From Micrasema longulum (taxonomy: Eukaryota > Arthropoda > Insecta > Trichoptera > Brachycentridae): a stretch of 64,000 bases of DNA. The translations under genes were made by a program, and so were the position numbers. Shown piece by piece: positions 43,580-54,069 of this stretch; position 1 is the stretch's first letter; each line of letters begins with the position of its first letter. The notes under the pieces were generated by a model, which saw nothing but the letters and a program-made list of their open reading frames with translations, did not search any database and was not told the origin of the DNA. The stretch spans positions 93,501-157,500 of the forward strand of contig JAGVSM010003928.1 in NCBI GenBank assembly GCA_022494885.1, read 5' to 3'.

Positions 43580-44900
43580 TATTTATTTATTTTGTTCATT
43601 AACGCCCAAAAGGCATTTACAAAAAATAAAAATGAAATACATGCTAACATACTAAATAATAAACAGAATATACAGAAACAATCTGTGTTATTTTTTAATT
43701 GTGTAATTAATGTGATTAGTTAAAAAGGATATGATAAAAAGTTTTACAAAGTAAAAAAAAAAACAACAATAATAACAAAGGTATGCAAGAAAAAACAGTA
43801 AGCATATAAACAAAAAATGCAAAGATATAAGCTTATGAAATAAATTCTCTAAAGCAAACAATAAATAAAGTGTTACGGTAAGCAAGAAAGGCATTTTTAA
43901 GTTAAATTAATAAACAAGCAAGCATTTATTATCACGAAAAAATAAGAAATAAAAATATGTATCTATGAAATGCGTATTTGCCAATACTACAATGCAATTT
44001 GATATAATAGTAAAAAATAAAAAAACAAGTATAAGGTAATAAAAGTAAACAAGTAAGTATTTTTTTTTTAATTTATAGAATTGAATGGTCAATAATGGTT
44101 TGACGAGCAGCTACAAATAAACATGAAATTGTGGACTTATAAGATGGTAAAGAATTGGACAGAATGTCTGCAGCCGTTCCATAAGTGTTACCTAACCTAT
44201 GCAGTCTCGGTATCAATGAATTGTTTTGTTGGTTGGAAGAAGTACTGGAGCAATGAAACAATAAAGTACTCCTAGTGTTGACCATAGGTACTCTAAAATT
44301 AATCAATTCAAGTATTTTTGGTGCGTCAAAAATAGAGTTTACAATTTTATACAGTACAATGAGATCATTAATAGTTCTTCTTTCAGAAAGTGTTATTAGG
44401 TTAAGCAGTGTTAATAAATAGTCATAATTCACATTTTGTATTGGAATGTTTAGTTTGTAGTTTATATATCGTAGAAATTTATGTTGAATGTTTTCTATAT
44501 TATAAACATGAACATTATAGCAGGTTGACCATATTGATGAATTAAAATCTAAATTACTTCCTACAAGAGAACAGTATAATATTTTCAATGATCGGATGGA
44601 CTTGAAATTTTTTGTTTTTCTCAAAATAAAGCCCAATATTTTTAATGCCTTACTTGAAATTTCATTAACATGATATACAAAAGACAATTTTTCATCAAAA
44701 AATACCCCGAATTCCTTTATCACTGATACTGTAGAAAAATTGACACCGCCAATACTGTAACAAAAAATGAGCGGTTTTTTTATTCGATGATAACGAATGA
44801 TTTGATATTTATTAGTGTTTCAGTACATTTTATTTTATTTACACCACTCATCTAGAGAATTGAGGTTCTGTTGAACGGAAAAGCAATCTTCAAAGGTCTT
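43580..44900 (-). pseudogene. Jockey/CR1-like non-LTR 3' half, long open frame
   Basis: 44723-44073 is a 216-codon open frame: IKEFGVFFDEKLSFVYHVNE, LGFILRKTKNFKSIRSLKIL, LDFNSSIWSTCYNVHVYNIE, LSERRTINDLIVLYKIVNS, stop. Upstream to 44900, QQNLNSLDEWCK and RYHRIKKPLIF are readable across a stop and a frameshift. The 3' UTR runs to a TATTTATTTATTTTGTTC tail near 43582. RT palm absent. The long open frame suggests it is among the younger relics. Confidence 0.85.
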
Positions 44901-44954
44901 TATCACCTTATATATTATAATAGGAATGGTATTCCCATTCGTATTTACCACAAT

Positions 44955-45030
44955 ACCTAAATTGCAGGGGCGAATGCTCCTTATAATCGATTACATGCAG
45001 CTTACCATATTTTTTTGACATCGTAAGTAA
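44955..45030 (+). repeat. hAT-like terminus (CAGGGGCGAA family), third copy
   Basis: GCAGGGGCGAATGCTCCTTA...CATGCAGCTTACCATATTTT; reverse-oriented partner of 19835 and 38445. Confidence 0.5.
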
Positions 45031-45986
45031 TTTTTCTTGGGTAAGTAAGTTTATACATTCCTTTATTCCATACAGCGACCAGTTGCGCCTCTACTGGCCA
45101 AAATTATTACTACTGGATTACACGAGATTACTCTGCTCACTTTAAAATCACTATATACACAAATACGTCTTTAACCTAAAACTTTAGAATCTCCTTCGAA
45201 AAATTACACTTGCGATTATAGTAAAATCTTGCAGCTTTCATTAATGCAATTTAGTCTTTCAATACTTTTTCATAAGGGCTTGTATTCTTTAAAATACATC
45301 AATATGACTTACGACAGTCTAAGGGAGGTGACAATATACGCACTCGTTATGTGTGAGAAAGAGATAACGAATATATTTTGTATGTCAACACGAACGTTAC
45401 AATAATAAGTAAGTAATTGACAGTAATTGATCATACTTATGTTTCGGTGGTTTGAAAGTAAATTTGCATTAAAATAAATTAATATATTGATATTTTAATC
45501 GAAACAAATTGATATTTTAATCCATAATATAGCATAAATCCTTAAGTGGGTTTTAAAAAACAAAGATTCGCTAATTGATTTTTGATTGTAATTCGTTTTT
45601 GTGCATACGATGACAGTTGAATATTGTAGGTTATTCTTCAGTATCCATTTAAACTTTTAAAATTTAGTTAGAGTTATGATAAAAACGTTACTAGTGTATA
45701 GTGTTAAGAATAAATATATATGAAGAATTATAATATGTATAACTTACGTCGTTTTGTGAATAATAATGTGATATAAAAGTCGATGAAACAATGATTTTTA
45801 AAACGTAATTTATGTTTTGTTTGGTGAACTATCGTACTCGGTAAGGAAAACTTTAAAATCATTTAATTATTATCATTTATTAAGAAATAGTGTTTTATTT
45901 CAAGACAAGTTATAATAGTCTGACTTAAACAAAAATGCACTGGTGCGCTAATGAATTATCCAGTTTATTAATTACTTTTTCGACAT
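45031..45986. other. No recognised feature
   Basis: AT-rich intronic sequence. Confidence 0.45.
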
Positions 45987-46070
45987 GTAGCCCTAAACGC
46001 GAAATAGCTGCGCGGTTGGGTCGGCGCTTTCTAATGATGAAGGCGAGGGTTCAAGTCCACAGGGGTTACC
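45987..46070 (+). repeat. tRNA-like sequence (tRNA pseudogene or SINE head)
   Basis: GTAGCCC can pair with GGGTTAC at the far end; D-arm GCTG...CGGC; anticodon-type stem CTTTC / GAAGG around TAATGAT; box-B-like GGTTCAAGTCC. An extra 8-9 nt after the acceptor strand, a weak T-stem and lack of T at position 33 argue against a working tRNA. Confidence 0.45.
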
Positions 46071-46204
46071 AATTTTTTTTTGCAGTTATGTTTTTTTAAA
46101 TCATATGTTTGTGCTACATTAGAAAATATTTTTACTGAAACTATTAGCCGCTGGAGCCATTTGTTAGGAATTATTTATTAAATATAAAATAGACTTGTTT
46201 TTTA

Positions 46205-46295
46205 TATGCCATACTACCGCTATGGACATTTTATCAGAATTTTTACAGCTTACCAATTTAAAAACTCACCGCTCGCCACTGCTAGATTGCCTAGG
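46205..46295 (-). repeat. hAT-like terminus (CAGTGGCGAG family)
   Basis: Minus strand begins CAGTGGCGAGCGGTGAGTTT and continues TTGGTAAGCTGTAAAAATTC. Related start at 18736. Confidence 0.45.
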
Positions 46296-46894
46296 CGTTA
46301 CTTTATACCGAGTTTATGAGCAAGGCCCATTTTCTTGAAAATGAATTCGATTTTTCAGTTCTTGTAATCGAAGCAATTTTGTAGCACAAAATTAAGCTCA
46401 GACTTTGTAACAAAATAGAAACAAAATAAAAGCCGCGAGCTTTATTTCGTTTTATTGTCTACTCCTCATTTAGATCAAAGAAGAAATATGATTCGCCATA
46501 AATTCTTTTAAAAACAGGGACTTCTCTCGCGTTTTTATTCGGCAAAAAGAAGATAAATCGTCATCTCTGAGAAAGATTCATTTCTCAGGTTCTTTAAAAC
46601 ACGTCGTTTATTATTTTCGGGAAAACAAAGAAAAGACGGAACGGGATCGAAGTCAAATTAAATTACATACAGTGGTTCAAATACCTGTTTGCCAAATCGA
46701 CCTCATTTTTCATTAAATCAAAATTAAACGTTCTTATGATCCGATTTCAGATATTCTACTTTGTTTTCATCGCAGTAATCCTGTGCATTTAAAAAATACA
46801 ATTATAAAAATAAACATTTGATTCTAGAAATTGCTTTCTCTACTTGCGTAGAAAAGTTTAAAAATATTGTATGCTTTCCATATTATTGTAATTA
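46296..46894. other. No recognised feature
   Basis: No supported gene or repeat. Confidence 0.45.
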
Positions 46895-47460
46895 TTATTA
46901 TTATGGATAACTTATACGGCGCCATTTTCGTAATAAAATACCTCAAGGGCGCTTTACGTAGTGATTCTATTGTTAAATTAATTTAATTGAATCTTTTAAA
47001 TTTGTAATTGAATTCAAACAATTTATTTTGTTGTCATATGCTCCGGATTTATTTAAATGATTTAGAGAACAAGTGGGTTTTAAGTTTTTCCGAAACATCA
47101 CTTCACTTTCACAGCCTCGCACCTCTGCTGGGAAAGCATTCCATGCCATGGGGCCTACAACCGCAAATGCGCGTTCACTAAATTTAGTGCGCTGTTTGCG
47201 TAGAGGTATAATAACTTTTCCTCTCGCCGTAGACGTAACTGATCCAAGCGTGAGACGCCTGTCAGCTAGTGCATCTGGAATGCATAGTTCCCTTAGATAT
47301 TCCGGAGCAGAGTTGTGCAGTGACTTATACATTAGCCAACAGAGTTTGTATTCGACCCTCTGTGGAAAACGTAGCCAGTGTAGTTACCGAAGTAGTGGAG
47401 TGATATGACTGAACTTAGAGATTCCGAAAATAAGTTTAGCTGCGGCATTCAATACAGATT
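46895..47460 (-). pseudogene. CR1/L2-type RT C-terminus, second copy
   Basis: 47332-46973: MYKSLHNSAPEYLRELCIPD, VIIPLRKQRTKFSERAFAVV, GPMAWNAFPAEVRGCESEV, then a shifted end. Homologous to 17469-17830 at high identity. The 5' truncation is at about 47460; the 3' UTR ends in (ATT)n at 46895-46905. The 3' UTR is uninterrupted here, unlike the 17-kb copy. Confidence 0.85.
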
Positions 47461-47647
47461 GTCATCGGATTACCGATAAAACCATCTAAATGACGAATTT
47501 AAGAAAAAAAATAACACCCTTTCCGACCTGAATTAATTTCTGTGGATGTAAAAGTAATGTTTTTTATTGAGCGTAGTAAATTAAAATTTACAGCACGTAT
47601 TTAGAACACGAAAAAACAAAGCAAGTTTAACATATTTACAACTTAAC

Positions 47648-47830
47648 GAGCGGACCCGACAGACGTTGTCCTGCCCAAACGTTAGCTTGCCTGCTATTAG
47701 CTTGGAAAAATACTTTTCATTGATTAGTAGGTACTTAGGTACTTGTTTATAGTTGAATTCCAAAACATAAAATGAATATTTTTTCAAATATGGCATTCTT
47801 TTTGCAAACGTCAAACTCCGGTCGTCTCAC
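47648..47830 (-). mobile_element. Helitron 3' portion
   Basis: Reverse complement of 21185-21436: GCGGACCCGACAGACGTTGT, CCTGCTATTAGCTTGG, GGTACTTGTTTATAG, ACGTCAAACTCCGGTC. The terminal CTAG is CTCG here. Confidence 0.65.
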
Positions 47831-47834
47831 CAGC

Positions 47835-47935
47835 AAAAGGGTGTGTTTGTGTGTATTTGTATGAGAGTAAGTGTAGAGGTGTGTTTGTGTGAATTTGTGT
47901 GGGAGTAAGTGTTCAGATGTAAGTGTAAGCATCAT
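47835..47935. repeat. GTGTGTTTGTGTG minisatellite
   Basis: GTGTGTTTGTGTGTATTTGT and GTGTGTTTGTGTGAATTTGT, about 40 bp apart, each followed by (G/A)GAGTAAGTG. Confidence 0.65.
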
Positions 47936-48244
47936 TTAATAGCAAGTGAGCGCGTATCACTGCCAGGAGTCTTAATTTATCTTTAAATAAATTAAGGGGC
48001 ATGTTAAAAATATCAATAAATGAAAAAAAAAGATGCAGTGTGCGGTATGTGGTATGTGGTAGGCAAGCCGTACTATATTTGTGTACGTCAGCATTTTTAG
48101 TTAATGTTTTTCATCGTGTTTTTGTTTCCTAATGTAATTTTGTTTATATTTTTTATCGTCTCAACTTTCGTCGGATATTTTATTTCTAACTGGCATGTTT
48201 TTTCATACAATTCCGTCGTAGAGGTGACGTAGGGTTATTTGAAT
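47936..48244. other. No recognised feature
   Basis: AT-rich spacer. Confidence 0.45.
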
Positions 48245-49175
48245 ATTAGTTTAATTACATTAACAAATTACAACAGGGATGGAGAATACCTTAAATAAGG
48301 GAATATGGAAGTCTAGGCTAGGGCTTATGACCTGTCATTGGCTGGTTTAAGTGGCCACTTTATACACTGTGTAACATTCAGCATTCTGCCCATATTTGAA
48401 TATCTTTATAGATGTAAGAACATCTATATAGATGGAATATTCCTTAAATTCTTTCATCTGTTGATGTTTGTGAAGTAAAAGAGCTGGAACCTTTATTTAT
48501 GCGGGTGAGATTCATCTAATTGAATTATTTCACCTACATACTAGGCAACGCCGGAAAATGTTATTTTTTCAATTTCTATACTTCTTCATGGACAAGGTGG
48601 ATTTATCAACAATATTTTGAGTTTTTCCAAATTTTTGTAAACAAGGACTGGATTCAACTCCCTGTAGAGCTGTTTATATTAACATATTACAACAGAGATG
48701 AAGAACATTTAAGAGAAGGTAATATATAAGTCTGAGCATCTACAGGGCTTATGACCTGTCAATGGCTGGTTTAAGTAGCCACTTTACACACTGTGTAACA
48801 TTCACCATTTTACTTATGTTTGAACATCCATATTTCTTCAATTCTTCCATTTGTTGATTAAAGAGAAGTTAAAGAGCTGAAACCTTTATTGTTGTGAAGA
48901 GATTCATCTGACATAATAATTTCACATACTAGGCAACGCCTGAAAACAATTTTTCAATTTTTAAACTTCTTCTTGGACCAGCTGGTTTCATTACAATATT
49001 TGAGTTTGTCCAAATATTCGTAGACAAAAGACTGGATTTCACCCCCTCGGGAGTCATTAGGATTAACAAATTACAACAGGGATGGAAAATACCTTAAATA
49101 AGGGAATATGGAAGTCTAGGCATTTACAGGGCTTATGACCTGTCATTGGCTGGTTTAAGTGGCCACTTTTTACTT
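48245..49175 (+). repeat. 390-bp unit family, head-to-tail array (about 2.3 units)
   Basis: Unit starts recur at 48271 (ACAGGGATGGAGAATACC), 48690 (ACAGAGATGAAGAACAT) and 49076 (ACAGGGATGGAAAATACC), spacing about 420 and 385 bp, the first lengthened by a local duplication near 48395-48435. Within units: CTAGGC...GGGCTTATGACCTG, TTTAAGTGGCCACTTTA, GTGAGATTCATCTAATTGAA, GACTGGATTCAACTCCC. The first and third unit edges share the GGGATGGA variant, the middle one the GAGATGAAG variant. Confidence 0.85.
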
Positions 49176-49674
49176 TATTTTAATGTCTTGTATCCTTGAT
49201 ACGTTTGTTTTCTTTCCGGTTACCATTTTTGTTTATTTTATTGATTGATTAGAAGTCATTGGCATTTGGCAACAAGCCTGCCGATGTACAAATATGTGAG
49301 TATGGACAAAAAGTTAAATGAAATTAAAAGAAAAGTTATTGTGAACGTTTTGATGTAGGTAAAAGAAAAAGTGGTTAAATTTCCTATTAGTATTTGACTA
49401 CCTACATCAACGAACAAACATGTTTTTTGTTCTATTCAAGCATAAATAAAAAAATGGTTAGTAGTTACATCCAATTGAAAGCTTCTGGCACAGTTCCAAC
49501 TTGTCTTAGATCAAATTATCAAGAAGAGGGATAAGATTTCCGACAACAAGTTTAATTTACCAGAAAATTCACAAAGACAGTTTTTAAAGTACCACATAAA
49601 AGAATTCTGATTGAGAAAATTAATTAGATCGAAACATTTATTTTTCAATGTATTTATTCCTGCAAATACATACG

Positions 49675-49858
49675 TATTAACATATTACAACAGAGATGAA
49701 CGTTTAACAGAAGTAAAAAAATAAAATAATACAACCTTCGGTCAAAGAGGATTGGCTTACTACTCGGTTAAAGTGTTCAATCTACTTCAATTGTCCACAA
49801 GGACAATCAGTAAGTACTCACAATATAAAATTGCTATTAAAAAATGGATAGTTTAAAA
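49675..49858 (+). pseudogene. Non-LTR RT C-terminal scrap fused to a 390-unit fragment
   Basis: 49675-49700 (TTAACATATTACAACAGAGA) belongs to the 390-bp unit. It is followed at 49732 by TTFGQRGLAYYSVKVFNLLQ and ISKYSQYKIAIKKWIV, stop: the C-terminus also seen at 56110-56260 (TTFGQRDFEYYSIKIHNLLP). The 49176-49674 stretch before it shows no feature. Confidence 0.7.
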
Positions 49859-50039
49859 ATTATCACATGGACAATAGTCATCATTCCTTAATTTAAACCT
49901 ATTTAAGTAACACAACATTATTGGTACGTGTACTTGTACAAATCTGGATTTTCTCCCAAGGGGGAGTAGGTATATATTTTTATTTATAGATGGCTCTCCA
50001 ACTCGCTTGTGGATGGTTTCTCAAATTCATAACATAAAT

Positions 50040-50535
50040 ACAAAAATCAAAAATGTTACCTGGTGTGGATATTCGCTAATAAGCGGAATGGGGAATGTTG
50101 TAGTACTTAAAGTGGCCACTTAACCCAGCCAATGACAGGTCATAAGCCCTGTAAACGCTCGAATATCCGTAATCCTGAATTTGAAAAAAATTCTACCTCA
50201 TCTCTGTAGGGATATAAATAAAACTATTTAATTAACTTCTCATAACTCCGTGTCCGGTAAAAATTTGGGTCGTTTCAAAAGTACTTTGGTGATGACGACG
50301 GAAGTTTGCTGCAATAGCCAGCCAGCCAGTGGGTGAGATTTATCCAATTGAATTATTTCACCAACTTACTAGGCAACGCCCGAAAATTTAATTTGTTTAA
50401 TTTCTATACTTAACGAATCAGGAGGATTTATCAACAATATTTTGAGTGTGTCATAATTTTGTGGACAAATATTGGATTCAACTTCCTGAAATGCTGTTAA
50501 TATTTACATATTTCAACAGAGATGAAGAACATACA
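50040..50535. repeat. 390-bp unit family, inverted pair
   Basis: 50085-50170 is minus (TTAAAGTGGCCACTTAACCC, AATGACAGGTCATAAGCCCT), 50330-50535 is plus (GTGAGATTTATCCAATTGAA, CATATTTCAACAGAGATGAA), so two parts face opposite ways with about 160 bp of unrelated sequence between. Confidence 0.72.
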
Positions 50536-50653
50536 TATATATTTATGAACTTTAATAATAAAACTGAAACTTTAACAAAAAGTGTACCTTGATTACATTA
50601 TTCGTATGTAAAATATATTTAAGGCTTGTATTAAAACTAAAGTATTGGCTTAC

Positions 50654-50781
50654 TTGAGCTTTGTATGTTTTTTGGTCCTTACATCGAATTGCTTGATCCC
50701 CGAGACAGGCTATATAAGCCACAGCGTGCGGTATAAAGCTTTGTTCTATCGTACCCGATATAAGTGCTGTTGCCAGGGGTC
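50654..50781 (-). CDS. Alp: Alkaline phosphatase, penultimate coding exon (C-terminal core block)
   Basis: Seen: acceptor TTGTTTGTCTACAG, a 128-nt open exon (2 nt plus 42 codons) and donor GTAAGC on the minus strand. It encodes GPLATALISGTIEQSFIPHA followed by VAYIACLGDQAIRCKD. Known: alkaline phosphatases carry GP-x-AHLF-x-G-x-x-EQ-x-x-IPH-x-MAYAAC-x-G just downstream of the catalytic-site ETHGGEDV region, followed by a disulfide Cys pair; here the Cys residues are seven residues apart. The usual AHLF is replaced by ATAL. The initial Gly codon is split after its first base, so the preceding exon should end in G. That exon, which should hold the ETHGGEDV-type motif, was not found up to 64000, so the gene runs off the right edge. 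No stop or frameshift is seen, so I regard it as a functional host gene. Confidence 0.88.
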
Positions 50782-51229
50782 CTGTAGACAAACAAAACAA
50801 CACTTAAGATAACCAAATCACAAACCCAGTCACACAAAAAACAGCAACTTAAATAATAATCTCTGTTATCACACATATCGTGGTTATACAAGTAAAAGTG
50901 ACTATTTACAAAAATGACGAAATTTAGATTACTGACTTTTTGACATCGCATTAGCATAATGCTTAATTTGTATGAATGCCAAGTCGATCCGACACTCCAG
51001 AAAAAAAAAATTAAAATACGTGACCATTTGATAGAAGCTCATAGATTTTTGACAAGTAAAACTGACCAACACACATAGTCACTTATATCAGTAAATTTAA
51101 GATCCAAAAAATTGATCAAGTAACAGTTAGTCAACTTTACTTGTAGGTGATGTCACCAGTAAAGAGTTAGTTATAGTAAGTAGTTAGTAGTTAGTAAGTT
51201 TTGTATATTTGATTATGTGTGATTCTTAA
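50782..51229. other. Upstream intron of alkaline phosphatase; no feature
   Basis: Directly upstream of the 50654-50781 exon; AT-rich. No preceding exon recognised. Confidence 0.45.
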
Positions 51230-51478
51230 TTTGTATAATTTATAATTGAAAAATTATTTCTGATTATTTTTTCTTTATTCTTTGGAATTTGATTTTTTAT
51301 TACATTAATCTTTTTTTTCTTGATTTTTATTCTATGTCATAATAATTTGATCTATTTAATTTACTTTGTATTTTTATTGTTATTTATTGTGGCTTGACAC
51401 GGGCATAGCCTTAAAAGCCTTAATAGGTTCATAAATATTTAATTTTGTAATTTTGAATGAATAAATAAATAAATAAAG
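51230..51478 (+). repeat. Non-LTR 3' UTR and (AATA)n tail
   Basis: TGGCTTGACACGGGCATAGC...CTTAATAGGTTCATAAATAT...GAATGAATAAATAAATAAAT. Sister tails at 37600-37672 and 57825-57910. No RT codons recognised upstream. Confidence 0.6.
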
Positions 51479-51859
51479 TTTGTTTACGTTTTGTATTTGA
51501 CAGATACGCTTTTTTTTATAAAAAGTTCATTAATAAGATTTTTTTTTAGATTACTACGTAACACTTCTTAATGGCGTAAGTATAGCCTGTGAGCTCGCCA
51601 ATACATGACAGATGACATTTACATAACCATAGAAAAACATAGCAGTTGAGCTCTCAGAAGTAAAGCAACGTGAATGCAGCAATGTTTGAACTACATGTCA
51701 ATAATATTCTAATAATAAATAATATTATTTGGCCATACGGAACTTTAAAGCACACCTTGGTTTAATTACTAATAGTATTTTATCGGTTAGGTAGGTGTAT
51801 TTAAAAAAAAAAATTGCGTACCTGAAAAAAGCACAAATAATTATGTTTTCGTAAATGAT

Positions 51860-52290
51860 GTCAGTAGCGACACTCAGAGAGTGGCTTTGTGACGTTTTGA
51901 CATTTTTTTATAAGAAATTCATGGCGTAGCCGAAATACTGTTATAAAAACGAGGATGTTTTTGTTGATTGACGTTAGCAGGTGCTACCCAGGGGCGACTT
52001 TGTGACGTGAGAAATTATTTAAAAAAAGAGGTTTATGGCGTAGCCGAAATATTGTAATTAAAAAGAGGATGTTTTTGTTGATTGACGTTAGCAGGCGCTA
52101 CCCAGGGGCGACTTTGTGACGTGAGAAATTATTTTAAAAAAGAGATTTATGGCGTAGCCGAAATATTGTTATTAAAACGAGGATGTTTTTGTTGATTGAC
52201 GTTAGCAGGCGCTACCCAGGGGCGACTTCATGACATGATGAAATTATTAATTTAAATATTTTTTTTCATTTTACATAGCGTAGCCGAGAT
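51860..52290. repeat. 114-bp tandem array, about 3.7 units
   Basis: ATGGCGTAGCCGAAAT at 51921, 52035 and 52149, then ATAGCGTAGCCGAGAT at 52275. Between them GAGGATGTTTTTGTTGATTG, ACGTTAGCAGGCGCTACCCA and GGGGCGACTTTGTGACGT are almost identical. Flanking partial units degrade outward. GC-richer than surroundings and not coding in any frame across units. Confidence 0.88.
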
Positions 52291-53589
52291 AAGAAATTGC
52301 GTGGTGTTTCGAAATTTAACCGTGTTGGTAGCCGCCTAGTTACAATATTATTTTTGAATAACTCCTGTTTTATAATGTTTATGTATTTATCGCTATAAGA
52401 ATTAAACTAAAGATAGTTTTTACTTTTAATCGCTATCCGTTTTTTTAAATTATGTTTGTAACACTCAGTTATATTTATTTTTCAAGTATTCAATATTATT
52501 TTTGCATCTTAATTAATATTGTTAATATAAAGCGTATTTTTATTTATTCGAATTTACTAGACTGTTTTTATTACAAAAAAAAAAATGCATATTTCTCTAT
52601 GCATTTTTCTGTTATACACAATCTATTAAAATAATACACATCAAATTTCCATTGTCTGTTGATTTTATTTGCAATCTTCTTTTTTTTCGATGGTCAAAAC
52701 TCTAGGAAATTCAAAGACAATACAATTTTTACTGTCATATATTGGCGAGCTCACACGCTATACATAGCCCTTCTTAATTATGTGTGCATTTTAATTTATT
52801 TTGTATTTCTGTGTTTATTTAACCTTCATAAATATTTTTAAAAATAAATTATTAAAATAAAATATCCCGAAAACATAATTTTTAGTTGTAAAATAAAATA
52901 CTACCTTATACTTATAATAATAATCAATGAACGAAACAAAAATCTGCTAAATTTCATGTCAAATTTTAGAGGTGAAATTGACTAAGTTTTTCTTTTTTTA
53001 ATACAAAAGTAACAGTGTTTTTTAAAAACATTTAAACTTAACATTAAAGTTAAAAGTACCGTGCATATAATGTAAAATTACTAATTGCCTGCTTGATAAA
53101 CCTGATTTTGTCACTTGCTCCATTTCTATTGTATTCCCGCGATATGCGTAACCTGTTTATGGGATTTCTGAATAATAATTCAGCTTGTATGTCTGTACCG
53201 AAAATTCATACACAAAATTAAAAATACCCAATACGAAAATCTCAAAATTCTGTGGCTTAAATCTACAAGAACCAATGTCGTAAATCGTTATATTATGGGA
53301 GAGTGATTGTTTACCCGTTTTGTGGCATAATAATGAACTGTTTGACGTCTTTGACAACAAATATAATCACAAAACATCACATCACATGTATGTGTCTATA
53401 AAATAGTTTAATAAACGAGTTTCGTAATTGACATCGACCCTCTACAAAACGGTGCCAAGAAAATATGAAATCTGACATTGGCCCTTTTAGATACAAACCA
53501 CAGAATCAATTAATCGTATAATATGAAAATGTCACATTTTGTTACGTTTTTAAAGTAATAAAGGTCTATTAAATACTGTCCAGTACAAA
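52291..53589. other. No recognised feature
   Basis: AT-rich; several 60-67 codon frames have no recognised motif. Confidence 0.45.
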
Positions 53590-53890
53590 AGACAAAAGCA
53601 AAATAAATATTTTTCAATTTGTAATTTTGAATTCCCGCAAAAACGGCCATTCCATTGGCCACGTCCCTAATACATAACGATTCATGTTTATTTGTTCTAG
53701 GCCATTGAAATTTATTTAGAACAATATAACGAACCTTGACATCACTACAACCAAGGCCAAACGCGTCGCGTTTTTCTCCAGATATTTCTCCACAATATCC
53801 ATTTTGGTTATGAAAATACAATGAATATTCTCAATCCAATTCTTATATTTTTATGGGTATTGGTAATTTGTGATATTTTCCTATTTTGAA
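53590..53890 (+). repeat. Dispersed repeat, copy B
   Basis: Colinear with 35650-36010: TTTTGAATTCCCGCAAAAAC, CATTGGCCACGTCCCTAATAC, ACGCGTCGCGTTTTT, CCACAATATCCATTTTGG. Confidence 0.68.
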
Positions 53891-54069
53891 TTCTGTTCCT
53901 ACGGTTTTTCTGTAAATACATTTAATTTTATAATAAAGATACCAGTCTCGGAGATATCCCAAAAGAAATTAAATCGGTCACTCATTCCCTTTCCGCACCT
54001 AACGATGCATAGGGTACTTTCATCAATCACAGCGTATCTTATTTATTTATTTTCAGTTGACAGACTAAA

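Larger units (their letters stand above)
35530..50653 (-). other. 15.1-kb intron of the alkaline phosphatase gene
   Basis: Delimited by donor GTAAGC at the right end and acceptor TTTTTAG at the left end on the minus strand. It is filled with non-LTR relics, SINE and Helitron pieces and copies of the 390-bp unit, listed separately. The recognisable RT fragments inside it (36.1-36.7, 38.7-39.4, 39.7-41.2, 43.6-44.9, 46.9-47.5 kb) lie in the same orientation as the host gene. Confidence 0.75.

Noticed and set aside
45987..46070. Functional tRNA gene
   Set aside because: Extra nucleotides after the acceptor strand, poor T-stem and no U33; kept only as tRNA-like repeat.
47835..47935. CRISPR-like or promoter array
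   Set aside because: It is a GT-rich minisatellite in a eukaryotic intron; no repeat-spacer structure.
48520..48729. 69-codon frame inside the 390-bp unit
   Set aside because: Parallel frames at 3662-3856 and in other copies are not kept open; the unit does not look like a gene, though part may descend from an RT C-terminus.
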